A stretch of 64,000 bases of DNA from Marinomonas sp. TW1 (GTDB lineage Bacteria > Pseudomonadota > Gammaproteobacteria > Pseudomonadales > Marinomonadaceae): assembly GCF_001625355.1 (NCBI RefSeq), contig NZ_JSEE01000016.1, positions 1-64,000 of the forward strand. Reading direction: 5' to 3'. How positions within the stretch are numbered: position 1 is the stretch's first letter; every line of letters starts with the position of its first letter. The notes under the pieces are model-generated. The model did not search any database and was not told the DNA's origin. It saw only the letters and a list, made by a program, of their open reading frames with translations. Below are positions 27,440 through 36,901 of the stretch, piece after piece. Both the position numbers and the translations under genes were made by a program.

Positions 27440-28605
27440 GTAAAGCCTCTGTTGTGCGTGTTGTTGAGCAGAGCCCAGCCATTGCAGGTCAGTTCAGTCA
27501 GGTGCTTGAGGGGATGGACTGGCAAACGATGACTCGCAGTCATCAAATGAAAACCGAACAAGATGTGATTCGGGCTCTGGCAAAAGATAAGCTGGACGTA
27601 GACGATTTTTCGGCGCTAATTTCGTCTGCTGCAGCACCTTATTTGCTGGAGATGGTGAGCAAAAGTGAACGTATCACTCAGCAGCGTTTCGGCAACACGA
27701 TCAGCTTATTTGCGCCGCTGTATTTGTCAAATACCTGTGCCAATGAATGTACTTACTGTGGTTTCTCTATGTCGAACGCCATTCGCCGTCTGACACTTAA
27801 TGAGCAGCAAGTCGATGCTGAGGTGGCTGCTATTAAGGCGAAAGGGTTTGACCATATTCTGTTGGTCACAGGTGAAACAAACAAGGTCTCTATGCCGTAT
27901 TTTGAGCGTATGTTACCGCGCATAAAGCCCCATTTCAGTCAGCTCTCTATGGAAGTTCAGCCATTAGAAAAGGCGGATTATGAGCGGCTTCAGCAATTGG
28001 GATTGGATGCGGTCTTGGTGTATCAAGAAACCTACCGACGTAAAACCTATCTAGAGCATCATTTGCGGGGTAATAAAAGCAATTTTAATTACCGCTTAGA
28101 TGCGCCGGATCGTATTGGTCAGGCTCAGATTCATAAAATAGGTTTAGGAGTGCTATTGGGCTTAGAGGATTGGCGTACTGACTCTATTGCCATGGCTCAT
28201 CACCTGCGCCATTTGCAAAAGCGTTATTGGCGTAGCCGTTTTAGTGTGGCTTTTCCGAGAATTCGTCCTTGCGAAGGAGGGATCGAGCCTAAATCCGTGA
28301 TCAGCGATCGCCAATTGGTTCAATTGATTGCTGCTTGGCGGTTATTTGATGCGGATTTAGAAATGAGTTTGTCGACACGTGAATCGCCTAGCTTTAGGCA
28401 GCATGCTGTAAAAATGGGCTTCACCACCATGAGTGCTGAGTCTAAAACTCAGCCCGGAGGTTATGCCGAAGAAGCTCAGCCTGCTTTGGAACAGTTTGAG
28501 ATAAGTGATGAAAGAAGCGTCGTTGACATTGCGGCGATGATTCATGCCCAAGGGAAAGAGGTGGTTTGGAAAGATTGGGACCCAGCCTTAACAAGTCGTT
28601 CCTAA
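27436..28605 (+). CDS. thiH: 2-iminoacetate synthase (tyrosine lyase) ThiH
   Basis: A 389-residue radical-SAM enzyme that splits tyrosine to dehydroglycine and p-cresol to feed ThiG. The cluster motif [10 protein letters not shown] (CxxxCxxC) lies at about residue 98. [21 protein letters not shown] and [10 protein letters not shown] are typical. Its presence means this operon uses the oxygen-sensitive ThiH route rather than the glycine oxidase ThiO found in many Pseudomonas and Bacillus. Last gene of the thi operon; no clear T-run terminator follows. Confidence 0.96.
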   Translation: MSKASVVRVVEQSPAIAGQFSQVLEGMDWQTMTRSHQMKTEQDVIRALAKDKLDVDDFSALISSAAAPYLLEMVSKSERITQQRFGNTISLFAPLYLSNTCANECTYCGFSMSNAIRRLTLNEQQVDAEVAAIKAKGFDHILLVTGETNKVSMPYFERMLPRIKPHFSQLSMEVQPLEKADYERLQQLGLDAVLVYQETYRRKTYLEHHLRGNKSNFNYRLDAPDRIGQAQIHKIGLGVLLGLEDWRTDSIAMAHHLRHLQKRYWRSRFSVAFPRIRPCEGGIEPKSVISDRQLVQLIAAWRLFDADLEMSLSTRESPSFRQHAVKMGFTTMSAESKTQPGGYAEEAQPALEQFEISDERSVVDIAAMIHAQGKEVVWKDWDPALTSRS

Positions 28606-28775
28606 TTGGGGTAATGTGCATTCATTGACGGTTTTATTTAGCTTGATGGATACATTCATCAGCTTGTTGACGTCATGCTGACAAGCTTTATCACTCTCTC
28701 CTTGGTCTTTGGTTCGGTTTGACGTAACTCTAGACATAATGTCTTCATCGCAAACAGAACGATCGAGGAGAAAGT

Positions 28776-29222
28776 ATGTTGACCAATAAAAAAACTGGCA
28801 TGATTGCCGTGACATGTTTGGGTATTGCGCTTATTGCTGGTGTGGCAATGAAAGCCTTTGCTGAGTCGGAGGAAGTAAAAATGGCGGCACCTAATCATGA
28901 GCAATTGGCGGAGCGCATTGCCGATAAGTTGGGCTTGGACAGTGATGCAGAGCATAAAGTGTCAGCATTGTTTGAACGAGATGGTCAAAAAATACGAAAA
29001 ATCCAAGAGCAACTTCATAAAACTCAAGTCGCATTGAGTCAGCTTACGCCCAATTCAAAAGGTTATTTGAAGCAAGTGGATACACTGGCGGATAAAAGCG
29101 CTAAGCAAACTAAGGCGTTAACCATGGCGTACGCGGAGAATCGTGCGTCTTTGTATGAGTTACTGACACCGAAGCAGATTGAAAGGTTGGAAACGCCAGC
29201 GGCACCAGATAATGTAAAATAA
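28776..29222 (+). CDS. Spy/CpxP-like periplasmic LTxxQ protein
   Basis: A 148-residue protein with GAGGAG before ATG 28776. The signal peptide (MIAVTCLGIALIAGVAMKAFA) is cleaved before ESEEV. The mature part is all helical with two charged hairpins and a C-terminal LTPKQIERLE, the LTxxQ motif of the CpxP/Spy/ZraP group of periplasmic chaperones and envelope-stress or metal-resistance modulators. No two-component genes adjoin it, so whether it is a Cpx-type regulator or a chaperone is open. It is convergent with aroA. Confidence 0.75.
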   Translation: MLTNKKTGMIAVTCLGIALIAGVAMKAFAESEEVKMAAPNHEQLAERIADKLGLDSDAEHKVSALFERDGQKIRKIQEQLHKTQVALSQLTPNSKGYLKQVDTLADKSAKQTKALTMAYAENRASLYELLTPKQIERLETPAAPDNVK

Positions 29223-29229
29223 TTCGTAA

Positions 29230-29278
29230 TAAAAAAGCCTCAGTGACCTAGGAAATAATGCATAGGCTACTGAGGCTG
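29230..29278 (-). terminator. Terminator between the Spy-like gene and aroA
   Basis: AGCCTCAGTGACCTA ... TAGGCTACTGAGGCT forms a long imperfect stem. The T-run (AAAAAA on the plus strand) lies on the left, so it works best for aroA on the minus strand. Confidence 0.85.
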
Positions 29279-29296
29279 GATGACGTTAGTCATTCT

Positions 29297-30577
29297 CTAC
29301 GATTGAGTCACTTCATTGAATAATTCAAAGTAGGTTGGGAAGGTCTTAGAGGTACAGCCTGGATCATTGATTGTCACAGGGGTATCTGAGAAGGCTACCA
29401 ATGAGAAGCACATCGCAATGCGGTGATCATTGTAGGTATCGATTGCCGCGTGTTTTAAGGTTGTTACCGGTGTGACACTAATGAAATCTTCACCTTCAAT
29501 CACTTCAGCACCAAGCTTTTTAAGCTCTGTGGCCATTGCACTTAAACGGTCTGTTTCTTTTACGCGCCAGTTATAAATATTACGGATGCGAGTCGTGCCT
29601 TCTGCAAACAGTGCTGTCGTAGCAATTGTCATGGCGGCATCTGGGATGTGGTTCATATCTAGGTCTACGCCTTTCAGCGTTTGACGTTCTGCTTCTATCC
29701 AGGTCGGACCATAGGTGATTTTCGCCCCCATTTTTTCCAGTACTTCAGCGAACTTCACGTCCCCTTGAACACTGTCTGTACCAACGCCATGCACTTTGAT
29801 TTTTCCACCAGCAATCGCCGCTGCCGCTAAAAAATAAGATGCAGAAGAGGCATCACCTTCGACCATGATTTCGCCAGGGCTTTGGTAAGTTTGCTGACCT
29901 TTGACGATAAAGGCTTGGTAATTTTGGTTTTCCACCTCGATACCAAATTGCTTCATAGCGTGTAATGTGATGTCGATGTAAGGCTTAGAGACTAATTCTC
30001 CATCGACCTTAATAGTGAGGTCTTGTTGCGCCAAGGGAGCGCTCATTAAAATAGCAGTCAAGAACTGACTTGAAATGTTGCCTTTGATGGCAACTTCCCC
30101 GCCGTTTAATCCATTAGCCTTAATGCGCAGCGGTGGGTAATTCGTCTCGCCTTCATATTGAATGTTTACACCAAGCGTTTTCAGGGCATCGACTAGGTCG
30201 CCAATCGGACGTTCGTGCATGCGAGGCTCACCATGCAAACGAAATTCACCTTGACCAAGGCATAGTGCTGCGGTTAGTGGGCGCATGGCAGTGCCAGCAT
30301 TGCCCAAAAACAAGTCACCGAAATCGGCTTGAATAGGGCCACCCAGACCTTCTAATACACAAGTCGTGCCTTGATCTTCTAGGCGGTAGCTTACGCCCAA
30401 TTGAGTCAGGCTCTCGAGCATATGACGAATGTCATCACTGTCTAATAAATTAGTGATTCTGGTGGTGCCTTTGGCAAGCGTTGCCAGTAACAAAATGCGG
30501 TTTGAAAGACTCTTTGAGCCTGGAATTTGGATTTCGCCATCAGCCTTAGAAAGTGGGCCAAGAGTTATAGAGTTCAT
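29297..30577 (-). CDS. aroA: 3-phosphoshikimate 1-carboxyvinyltransferase (EPSP synthase)
   Basis: A 426-residue enzyme of the shikimate pathway that transfers enolpyruvate from PEP to shikimate 3-phosphate. ATG 30577 ([27 protein letters not shown]) gives the E. coli-like length; ATG 30589 is possible. Motifs [26 protein letters not shown] and [12 protein letters not shown] are those of class I, glyphosate-sensitive enzymes. It is monocistronic here, not fused or linked to serC or tyrA as in many gammaproteobacteria. Confidence 0.97.
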   Translation of the reverse strand: MNSITLGPLSKADGEIQIPGSKSLSNRILLLATLAKGTTRITNLLDSDDIRHMLESLTQLGVSYRLEDQGTTCVLEGLGGPIQADFGDLFLGNAGTAMRPLTAALCLGQGEFRLHGEPRMHERPIGDLVDALKTLGVNIQYEGETNYPPLRIKANGLNGGEVAIKGNISSQFLTAILMSAPLAQQDLTIKVDGELVSKPYIDITLHAMKQFGIEVENQNYQAFIVKGQQTYQSPGEIMVEGDASSASYFLAAAAIAGGKIKVHGVGTDSVQGDVKFAEVLEKMGAKITYGPTWIEAERQTLKGVDLDMNHIPDAAMTIATTALFAEGTTRIRNIYNWRVKETDRLSAMATELKKLGAEVIEGEDFISVTPVTTLKHAAIDTYNDHRIAMCFSLVAFSDTPVTINDPGCTSKTFPTYFELFNEVTQS

Positions 30578-30800
30578 GTTTGTATCCATCACAGTGGTTT
30601 AAGTTTTTTGTTAATGAGCGCCTAGTGGCTAAATAAATAAAGGGTCAATGTATGGCTCAAAAATATCCCGTCTGTAAGTGGTCGCGTCGCTCTGTATAAG
30701 AGGTCAGTCTTGAATGAGGGCTAGTATACCTAGGATGTTAGGTGATGTCATTTGCATAAAAATGACACATTGAGGGAAATGTGCAAATAATTTGTTGAAA

Positions 30801-30824
30801 ATAATGATAGTAATCATTATCATT
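30801..30824. promoter_or_regulatory. Fur box before the heme receptor gene
   Basis: ATAATGATAGTAATCATTATC closely matches the 19-bp Fur consensus GATAATGATAATCATTATC. It lies about 65 bases before the receptor start, so iron-replete Fur should repress the receptor and hemS-like genes. Confidence 0.9.
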
Positions 30825-30887
30825 TAGGTTAAGGGTTGCAAGGAGTGCAAGTTGTATATCATCTTTCAACTTTCTTAGGTTTTAAAA

Positions 30888-32786
30888 ATGAAATTTAATA
30901 AAAAAAAGTTAGCTATTTTAATTTCCGGTTGTTTCATTACAGCAAATACTTTATTGGCGAATGAGACAACGGATTTGGATTCATTGATCATTTCAGCGAA
31001 AGCGCCTGTTGATCAAAATAACTATTCTGGCTCCGTTAGTGTCATTACGGCTGATGACATTAAGTCTAGTGGCGCAACGGATTTAGCTGATGTAATCAAT
31101 TTATCTCCCAGCGTTCAGCTCGTTTCCACTTATGTCAATCCATCGCCAGCCGCTCAAATAAGAGGTTTTGGTACGGATCAAGTTTTGATTTTGGTAAATG
31201 GCAAACGTATCCCAAACATTGACCGTTCCGTACCTAGAGAGCCTGCGTATCGTTATGGGTTGGTGCCTTTAGCTAATATTGAAAAAATCGAAATTATTCG
31301 TGGCCCTGCGTCCAGTCTTTATGGTGCTGATGCCTTGGCCGGGGTAATTAATATCATTACCAAAAAATCAACCGCAGAATGGTCTGGCTCAATCTCTCTT
31401 TATGGAGAAGTAATGGACAATGCCAATGGCGGAGATAGTCAAGGGGTAAGTTTGTCTGCTTCTGGCGCGGTAACAGATAATATTGATTTATTGGTTTCTG
31501 GACAAACCAGTGATAGAGATGAAATTCGAGATGATGACGATTTGGCCAGCTTACAATCGTCTAAAGACCTTGATAACTATCAAGCCGTGATTGGAATCGA
31601 CTTGAATAACGGCGATCGTATTGAACTCAGTACTCTTCAATCTGATGACAATAGTAAGGAATACGACGCTTCGGGAGATGAAGATGACACGACTGACGTC
31701 GAAACCAAGATATTTACTGTCGAGTATTTAACTGAAATAGCCAATTTTGACAGCACGGTTTCTTATTCGACTGGTGAGTCGAATGTACTTGAAGCCACCC
31801 GAGATTGGACCGTTAAGGAAGACAGTTTTGCTTTTGATACGCAAGGTTATTTAAATGAAAAAAATTATCTGAGTGTTGGGTTAACTTATCGCGAGGAAGA
31901 AGCCATTCGTGACGACACCACGACGTTTCAAGACAAGGTGGATTCAACGACCTTAGCGGCACAAAATGTGTTTAAGATGACGGATAAGACAAGTATTACA
32001 TTGGGCGTGGCATTTGATGATCACAGTAAATATGGTAGCGAGGTTAGCCCTAAAGTCAGTGTCTTTAATCAGCTAACACCTGTTTTAGGGGTGAAAGCTA
32101 GTTATGGTAAAAGTTATCTTGCGCCTTCTATTAGTCAAGGCTCTTCTAATTACGTGGTAAATGGAGGGTCGAGTCGCTATTTTGGGAATGATGATCTTAA
32201 ACCTGAAACGGCGAACACGCTTGAGTTAGGGGTAACATTCCAGCAGAGTCATTCCCAAGGTGCCATTACTTTGTTTCGCTCTGATGTAGAAGATCTTATC
32301 AGTACGGAAGTAGTGTCATCAACGGGGATTACTACAATTAGGCAATATGAGAATGTTCAATCGGCTATTCTACAGGGTGTAGAGTTCACTTGGTCGATAT
32401 TTAATGACTTAGACACTCAGAAGCTTAGCTTGAGTTACACTTATCTTGATACTGAAAATGAGTCTAATGGTAAGGCGTTAGTGGATCGTTCGGATCATCT
32501 TGTCAAAGTAAACTACCTTCATAAAGATCTATATTCAGGTTTTGATCTAGATGCACAAGCTCGTTATGTTGGTGACCAGTTTACTAATGAGGCTAATACA
32601 GAGATGTTAGAAGGGTATTTCGTGGCCGATTTGGGCGTTAGTAAGCAGATATTGGATAACACCAGATTGCGATTTGGTATTAATAATCTAACGGATAAGG
32701 TTGTGATGATTCAACCGGCGCGAGAATCGGAACGCTACCTGGAAAGCGGACGCTCTTTCAAACTGTCACTTACTTCAACCTTTTAA
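30888..32786 (+). CDS. TonB-dependent heme/hemoglobin receptor
   Basis: A 632-residue outer-membrane receptor. The signal peptide (LAILISGCFITANTLLA) is followed by a TonB-box-like start (DLDSLIISA), then the plug domain (GSVSVITADDIKSSGATDLADVI, QIRGFGTDQVLILVNGKR, IEIIRGPASSLYGADALAGVINIITKK) and a 22-strand barrel ending SFKLSLTSTF with terminal Phe. Substrate assignment to heme comes from the hemS-like and hmuTUV neighbours. The barrel has many acidic clusters, such as EYDASGDEDDTTD. Length is within the range of siderophore/heme receptors. Transcription should start under the Fur box. Confidence 0.88.
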   Translation: MKFNKKKLAILISGCFITANTLLANETTDLDSLIISAKAPVDQNNYSGSVSVITADDIKSSGATDLADVINLSPSVQLVSTYVNPSPAAQIRGFGTDQVLILVNGKRIPNIDRSVPREPAYRYGLVPLANIEKIEIIRGPASSLYGADALAGVINIITKKSTAEWSGSISLYGEVMDNANGGDSQGVSLSASGAVTDNIDLLVSGQTSDRDEIRDDDDLASLQSSKDLDNYQAVIGIDLNNGDRIELSTLQSDDNSKEYDASGDEDDTTDVETKIFTVEYLTEIANFDSTVSYSTGESNVLEATRDWTVKEDSFAFDTQGYLNEKNYLSVGLTYREEEAIRDDTTTFQDKVDSTTLAAQNVFKMTDKTSITLGVAFDDHSKYGSEVSPKVSVFNQLTPVLGVKASYGKSYLAPSISQGSSNYVVNGGSSRYFGNDDLKPETANTLELGVTFQQSHSQGAITLFRSDVEDLISTEVVSSTGITTIRQYENVQSAILQGVEFTWSIFNDLDTQKLSLSYTYLDTENESNGKALVDRSDHLVKVNYLHKDLYSGFDLDAQARYVGDQFTNEANTEMLEGYFVADLGVSKQILDNTRLRFGINNLTDKVVMIQPARESERYLESGRSFKLSLTSTF

Positions 32787-32807
32787 TGAAACACGTCTGG
32801 AGTTGTT

Positions 32808-33881
32808 ATGTCTATTAAGACGTTATTTGACAGATCAATTGATAATGCCTCTTTGCAGGAGAAATATGCCGCATTGAAGCAAGACCAACCAAATATGAGA
32901 CAGCGTGACGTCGCGACTCAATTGGAAATGTCTGAGGCAGAAATGGTCTATGAGCAGTTGGGTGTGCAGAGTCTTTACTTTAATGACGATTTTGCCAATT
33001 TGCTTAAAGATCTACCAAGTTTGGGTTATGTCATGATTTTGCTACGTAATGACTTTGCTGTTCATGAGCGTAAAGGCGTTTATGAAAATGTCAAAGTTGG
33101 TGGGCCAATGGGGATGGGGTTAATCATTTCATCTGATAACCGTATCGATTTACGGTTATTTCTAAAACGTTGGAAGCATGGTTTTGCGGTTCAAGAAACA
33201 TTGCCTAACGGTAGTCGTTTTAGTCTTCAATTTTATGATGAAAATGGCGTGGCTATTCAGAAGTTGTATTTGCAAGAAAGCAGTAATGTTGAAGCCTATA
33301 TGAGTTTGGTCACAAAATATCGTCATTCAAATCAGCAAGTAAGATTGAGCATTGTTAAGAGATCAGAAGGCGTTGCTAGCGAAGCGCAAGAGATAGACCA
33401 AATGGCACTATACCAAGACTGGTCAAATATGACAGATGTCCATCAATTTGTTGGTTTGCTGAAGAAATATGCAGTAAGTCGAGAACGGGCGTTTGATTTG
33501 GTCGGTGAAGAATATGCTCAGCCGTTTGACATAGGGAAATTGAAAGAGGTGTTGATTACAGTAGCGGATCAGCAAGTGCCCATTATGTGTTTTGTAGGGA
33601 ATAAAGGTGGCATTCAGATTCACTCTGGTGTCATTCATTCGATTGTTGAGAAGGGAGATTGGCTGAATATCCTTGACCCAGAGTTCAATTTGCATTTACT
33701 TATGAGTGGTATAAACCGTGGTTGGTTAATTAGAAAGCCAACGTCTGATGGCATTATTACTTCATTAGAGTTGTATGATGGAACTGGAAATCAGGTGGCG
33801 CAATTCTTTGGTAAAAGAATAGAAAAAAGCCCGGAAAACAAAGATTGGCGGGCTATTGCTGAAGCTACGCTTGTTTCGTAA
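32808..33881 (+). CDS. hemS: HemS/ChuS-like heme-handling protein
   Basis: A 357-residue cytoplasmic protein made of two tandem HemS/ChuX domains (about 25-165 and 200-345). It begins with a short helical segment (LQEKYAALKQDQPNMRQRDVATQLEMSEAEMV), as in HemS. The conserved GYVMILLRNDFAVHERKGVYENV segment carries His and Arg of the family. The second repeat has VPIMCFVGNKGGIQIHSGVIHSI and WLNILDPEFNLHLL. These proteins bind imported heme for storage or release of iron. It lies 21 bases after the receptor gene, same operon. A strong terminator follows. Confidence 0.92.
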   Translation: MSIKTLFDRSIDNASLQEKYAALKQDQPNMRQRDVATQLEMSEAEMVYEQLGVQSLYFNDDFANLLKDLPSLGYVMILLRNDFAVHERKGVYENVKVGGPMGMGLIISSDNRIDLRLFLKRWKHGFAVQETLPNGSRFSLQFYDENGVAIQKLYLQESSNVEAYMSLVTKYRHSNQQVRLSIVKRSEGVASEAQEIDQMALYQDWSNMTDVHQFVGLLKKYAVSRERAFDLVGEEYAQPFDIGKLKEVLITVADQQVPIMCFVGNKGGIQIHSGVIHSIVEKGDWLNILDPEFNLHLLMSGINRGWLIRKPTSDGIITSLELYDGTGNQVAQFFGKRIEKSPENKDWRAIAEATLVS

Positions 33882-33905
33882 TTGCTCATTAAGTTGAGTC
33901 GACCT

Positions 33906-33940
33906 AAAAAAGGGAGTGCTATTTAGCACTCCCTTTTTTA
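33906..33940. terminator. Bidirectional terminator between hemS and hmuV
   Basis: AAAAAAGGGAGTGCT-ATTT-AGCACTCCCTTTTTT: a 15-bp perfect stem that can serve both convergent operons. Confidence 0.93.
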
Positions 33941-33968
33941 TTTAAATGTGTTCCTAATTCAAATGGTA

Positions 33969-34763
33969 TTATTGAATCGAATCCAATAATACTGTGGGCT
34001 GAACGTCAGGTGATGAATGAAAAAAATCTCCTTTGACGCCATAGACCTTATCTAAATGGTGTCTTTGTAATACTTTTTCCGCAGTCCCTTGTGTAATCAC
34101 TTCTCCATGATTGAGTAGAACCAATTGGTCGGCAAAATTTGCTGCAAGAGATAGGTCATGTACAACGGCGATCACCCCTATGTTTCTATTGGTAAGAGTT
34201 TTGGCAAGAGATAGAACTTGATGCTGATGATAAATATCAAGGCTGGAGGTAGGTTCATCCAACAGTAGAAAACGTGGAGTGTCTTGTTGATAAGGAAACC
34301 ACAGTTGTGCCAATACTCGGGCTAACTGCGTACGCTGTTTTTCTCCTCCTGATAGAGTCATAAAGTTTTGATCATGCAAGTGCGATATCGACATATAATT
34401 CATGACATCTCGTACAATCTTTGCCATATCTTGCCGAGTTATGAGATGCTCGAAAGCATAACAGCCCATTGTCACAACTTCGGATACGGTAAAGCTAAAT
34501 CCCATCTCATAGGACTGAGTCATAACAGCTCTTATTTGAGCAAGTTCTGCTGCAGAATATTGAGCAATGTTTTTGCCATTTAAAGAAACGTGATTTGAAA
34601 CCGCTTCAAAATCACCACAGCAAGCCTTTAATAATGTGGATTTTCCTGCACCATTTGGCCCAATTAAAACCGTCAGCTGATTGGGTTCAGCGGTCAATTG
34701 AACATTTTTTAGGCAAGGCTTACCCATGAATGAAATTGATAAGTCATGTGCGATCATAGACAT
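33969..34763 (-). CDS. hmuV: Heme ABC transporter ATP-binding protein
   Basis: A 264-residue ATPase. Walker A GPNGAGKSTLLKACCG, Q-loop MTQSYEMGF, signature LSGGEKQRTQLARVLAQL, Walker B RFLLLDEPTSSLD and the switch His in VVHDLSLAANFADQ. Sequence style is that of HmuV/BhuV heme importers, which pair with a FecCD-type permease and a class III binding protein. It is the last gene of the hmuT-hmuU-hmuV operon, 20 bases after hmuU. Confidence 0.95.
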   Translation of the reverse strand: MSMIAHDLSISFMGKPCLKNVQLTAEPNQLTVLIGPNGAGKSTLLKACCGDFEAVSNHVSLNGKNIAQYSAAELAQIRAVMTQSYEMGFSFTVSEVVTMGCYAFEHLITRQDMAKIVRDVMNYMSISHLHDQNFMTLSGGEKQRTQLARVLAQLWFPYQQDTPRFLLLDEPTSSLDIYHQHQVLSLAKTLTNRNIGVIAVVHDLSLAANFADQLVLLNHGEVITQGTAEKVLQRHHLDKVYGVKGDFFHSSPDVQPTVLLDSIQ

Positions 34764-34783
34764 GATTGATACCCTAAAATGAA

Positions 34784-35845
34784 TTAATTGAATCTTTGAG
34801 TTTGCTTATACAACACGTAAAGGAAAAAAGGGCCACCTAAGGCGCTGGTGACTAAACCAATCGGCACTTCTGCGGGGGGAATGGCAATGCGTGCAATAAT
34901 GTCTGTGAGGGTTAAAAAACTGGCTCCCAACAACATGCTGGTTGGCAGTAAAAACTTATGATCTGGGCCTATCAAAATACGAACAAGGTGAGGAATAACA
35001 AAACCAACAAAGCCAATCATGCCGCTAATAGAAACTGCCGCCCCAATAGCGATGGCCGTGAACAAAAAGACTTGTTTCTTAAGCTGTGCAACCTGTACGC
35101 CAAGATGCTCTGCCTGAGCTTCGCCAAGGAGGTATAGGTTAAGAGGCCGAGCAAGGCGACTTAAGCCAACTATGCTAATACCAATCAAGAGCAATACTGG
35201 TAAGGTAAGTGACCAATTATTACCGCCAAGATTCCCCATGGTCCAAAAGGTTAATTCTCGTAACTCTTCATCGGTACTTATTAACGTTAAGATGCCAATA
35301 AAAGAACCGACTATTGCGTTCACAGCAATTCCAGCTAGTAACAAGGTGATGATAGTAAATTGACCATGTTGATTACTGAGTTTATAGATAATGCCGCAGA
35401 CGCCAAGGCAACCTAACATCGCGCCTATTGGTAGTGCATATGGGCCAAAATAGGACATTGCATTTGGGAACATACTGTTACCAAGTACAATAATGACGAC
35501 GGCGCCAAATGCTCCGCCTCCAGCAACGCCTATTAAGCCGGGGTCCGCTAGAGGGTTGCGAAACAGGGCTTGCATGGCGGCACCGCACATACCTAATGCC
35601 GCGCCAACCGCCATGGCCAGTAAGGTACGAGGTAAGCGAATTTCCAGTAAAACATTCGTGCTCAGAGCATAATGTTGTGTTCCTGTGATGTTAAGCAGAT
35701 CTTGAAATATTTGATTAAAAGACAGTGGCATCGCACCGATCGTGATGGACAAAATGGCGCTTAATATAAGTAGGCCAAGCGTAAAAGGCTTGGCCATAAA
35801 TTGCTTTTTGCTACGCTCAGCGCTCAGCGTTAGAGTGTCTGTCAT
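34784..35845 (-). CDS. hmuU: Heme ABC transporter permease (FecCD family)
   Basis: A 353-residue inner-membrane permease with about ten hydrophobic helices. RLPRTLLAMAVGAALGMCGAAMQALFRNPLADPGLIGVAGGGAFGAV, split over two helices, is the FecCD signature. Later GFVGFVIPHLVRILIGPDHKFLLP and PAEVPIGLVTSALGGPFFLYVL are the conserved coupling and C-terminal parts. It overlaps hmuT by 4 bases (ATGA type), so translation is coupled. It carries heme from HmuT into the cytoplasm, powered by HmuV. Confidence 0.95.
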   Translation of the reverse strand: MTDTLTLSAERSKKQFMAKPFTLGLLILSAILSITIGAMPLSFNQIFQDLLNITGTQHYALSTNVLLEIRLPRTLLAMAVGAALGMCGAAMQALFRNPLADPGLIGVAGGGAFGAVVIIVLGNSMFPNAMSYFGPYALPIGAMLGCLGVCGIIYKLSNQHGQFTIITLLLAGIAVNAIVGSFIGILTLISTDEELRELTFWTMGNLGGNNWSLTLPVLLLIGISIVGLSRLARPLNLYLLGEAQAEHLGVQVAQLKKQVFLFTAIAIGAAVSISGMIGFVGFVIPHLVRILIGPDHKFLLPTSMLLGASFLTLTDIIARIAIPPAEVPIGLVTSALGGPFFLYVLYKQTQRFN

Positions 35846-36756
35846 GAGCTGTGTCCGGTATTGATCTGCTGCTCGTTGTCATAACGAAATTGATAGCCTT
35901 GTGGCAAAGGAAATGCGCCATGAATCATAGTACCTAATTCAATAATGGCTTGCGGTGTTCTTGGCCCGAACCCCAATAAATATCCGCCATCGATACTGTA
36001 TACAGCGTTATTTTTAACGGCCTCAGTGTACTTGAAGTGGGCTAGTTTAGCGACCGCGTCTAATGTTGCATCAGGACGATTCATGACCACTATGACATCT
36101 GGGTTTAGCTCAAGAGCGGCCTCAGGGGAGAGCTTTACCCAACCCTTTTCGTTTTCTAGTGCATTGTTGCCACCTGCTGCCGTGATCGTAGTGTGGGCAG
36201 AAGTATGATTGCCAGCGGCAATGGGGGCACCATTTTGTAATGTAAGTAGGAATAACACTTTTGGTTTGTGTTTTGACTGCTTATTAAGCTTGTCATTGGC
36301 ATAGGCTAGTGCGTCGATGTCCAGTTGAATCTCACTAATTAAATTTTCTGCTTTATTCTCAACTTGTAATAGTTTACCTACTGTGCGGATTTTGCTTTTT
36401 ATGGCGTCAATTGAATCATCTTCTTCAATGATGACTGTGTTTAAGCCAACTGCACGAACTTGTTCTAATGCTTTACTTGGACCGGTATCGCTCTCGCCAA
36501 TTAACAAGTCTGGTTGTAAGGAGAGTAAGCCTTCTACCGAAATGTTTCTTACATAGCCCAGTAATGGGTGTGTTTTATCGGCGGCTTGGTATGTGCTGGT
36601 GGAGTCAACCCCAACGATTTTATCTTGTTCTCCTAGTCGATATATGATTTCAGTTATCGAGCCTCCTGCGACGGCAATGCGTTCAGCAGCATGCAGGGGA
36701 GGCATTATTATCAAGGTTAGTAAGAAACCAGTAAGGTAAGAGGAGAAGCGCTTCAT
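35842..36756 (-). CDS. hmuT: Periplasmic heme-binding protein
   Basis: A 304-residue substrate-binding protein of the helical-backbone class III type. ATG 36756 (MKRFSSYLTGFLLTLI) gives a proper signal peptide cleaved after PPLHA; the upstream start adds only four residues. The mature protein starts AERIAVAGGSITEIIYRLGEQDKIVGVDSTSTYQ, typical of HmuT, whose conserved Tyr ligates heme iron; Y in TSTY is the candidate. LLSLQPDLLIGESDTGPSKALEQ and GLLGFGPRTPQAIIELG-type segments follow. First gene of the operon, under its own Fur box. Confidence 0.94.
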   Translation of the reverse strand: MKRFSSYLTGFLLTLIIMPPLHAAERIAVAGGSITEIIYRLGEQDKIVGVDSTSTYQAADKTHPLLGYVRNISVEGLLSLQPDLLIGESDTGPSKALEQVRAVGLNTVIIEEDDSIDAIKSKIRTVGKLLQVENKAENLISEIQLDIDALAYANDKLNKQSKHKPKVLFLLTLQNGAPIAAGNHTSAHTTITAAGGNNALENEKGWVKLSPEAALELNPDVIVVMNRPDATLDAVAKLAHFKYTEAVKNNAVYSIDGGYLLGFGPRTPQAIIELGTMIHGAFPLPQGYQFRYDNEQQINTGHSS

Positions 36757-36767
36757 AGTATATCTCA

Positions 36768-36800
36768 AAGTAATTATTATGATGCAAATGATAATTACTT
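36768..36800. promoter_or_regulatory. Fur box before hmuTUV
   Basis: AAGTAATTAT and ATAATTACTT form a 10-bp perfect inverted repeat around TATGATGCAAATG. The inner part matches overlapping Fur hexamers (ATTATT, AATGATAATTA). It lies directly before the hmuT start, so iron should repress the operon. Confidence 0.85.
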
Positions 36801-36901
36801 GTAAATGAAAGTCAATTCTATATTGCCTTTGGCTCTATTGTGGATTGAGTTTCTTGGTATCTTATTTAGAATGGGCGCACTCAACTAAAAGGATAAAATG
36901 A

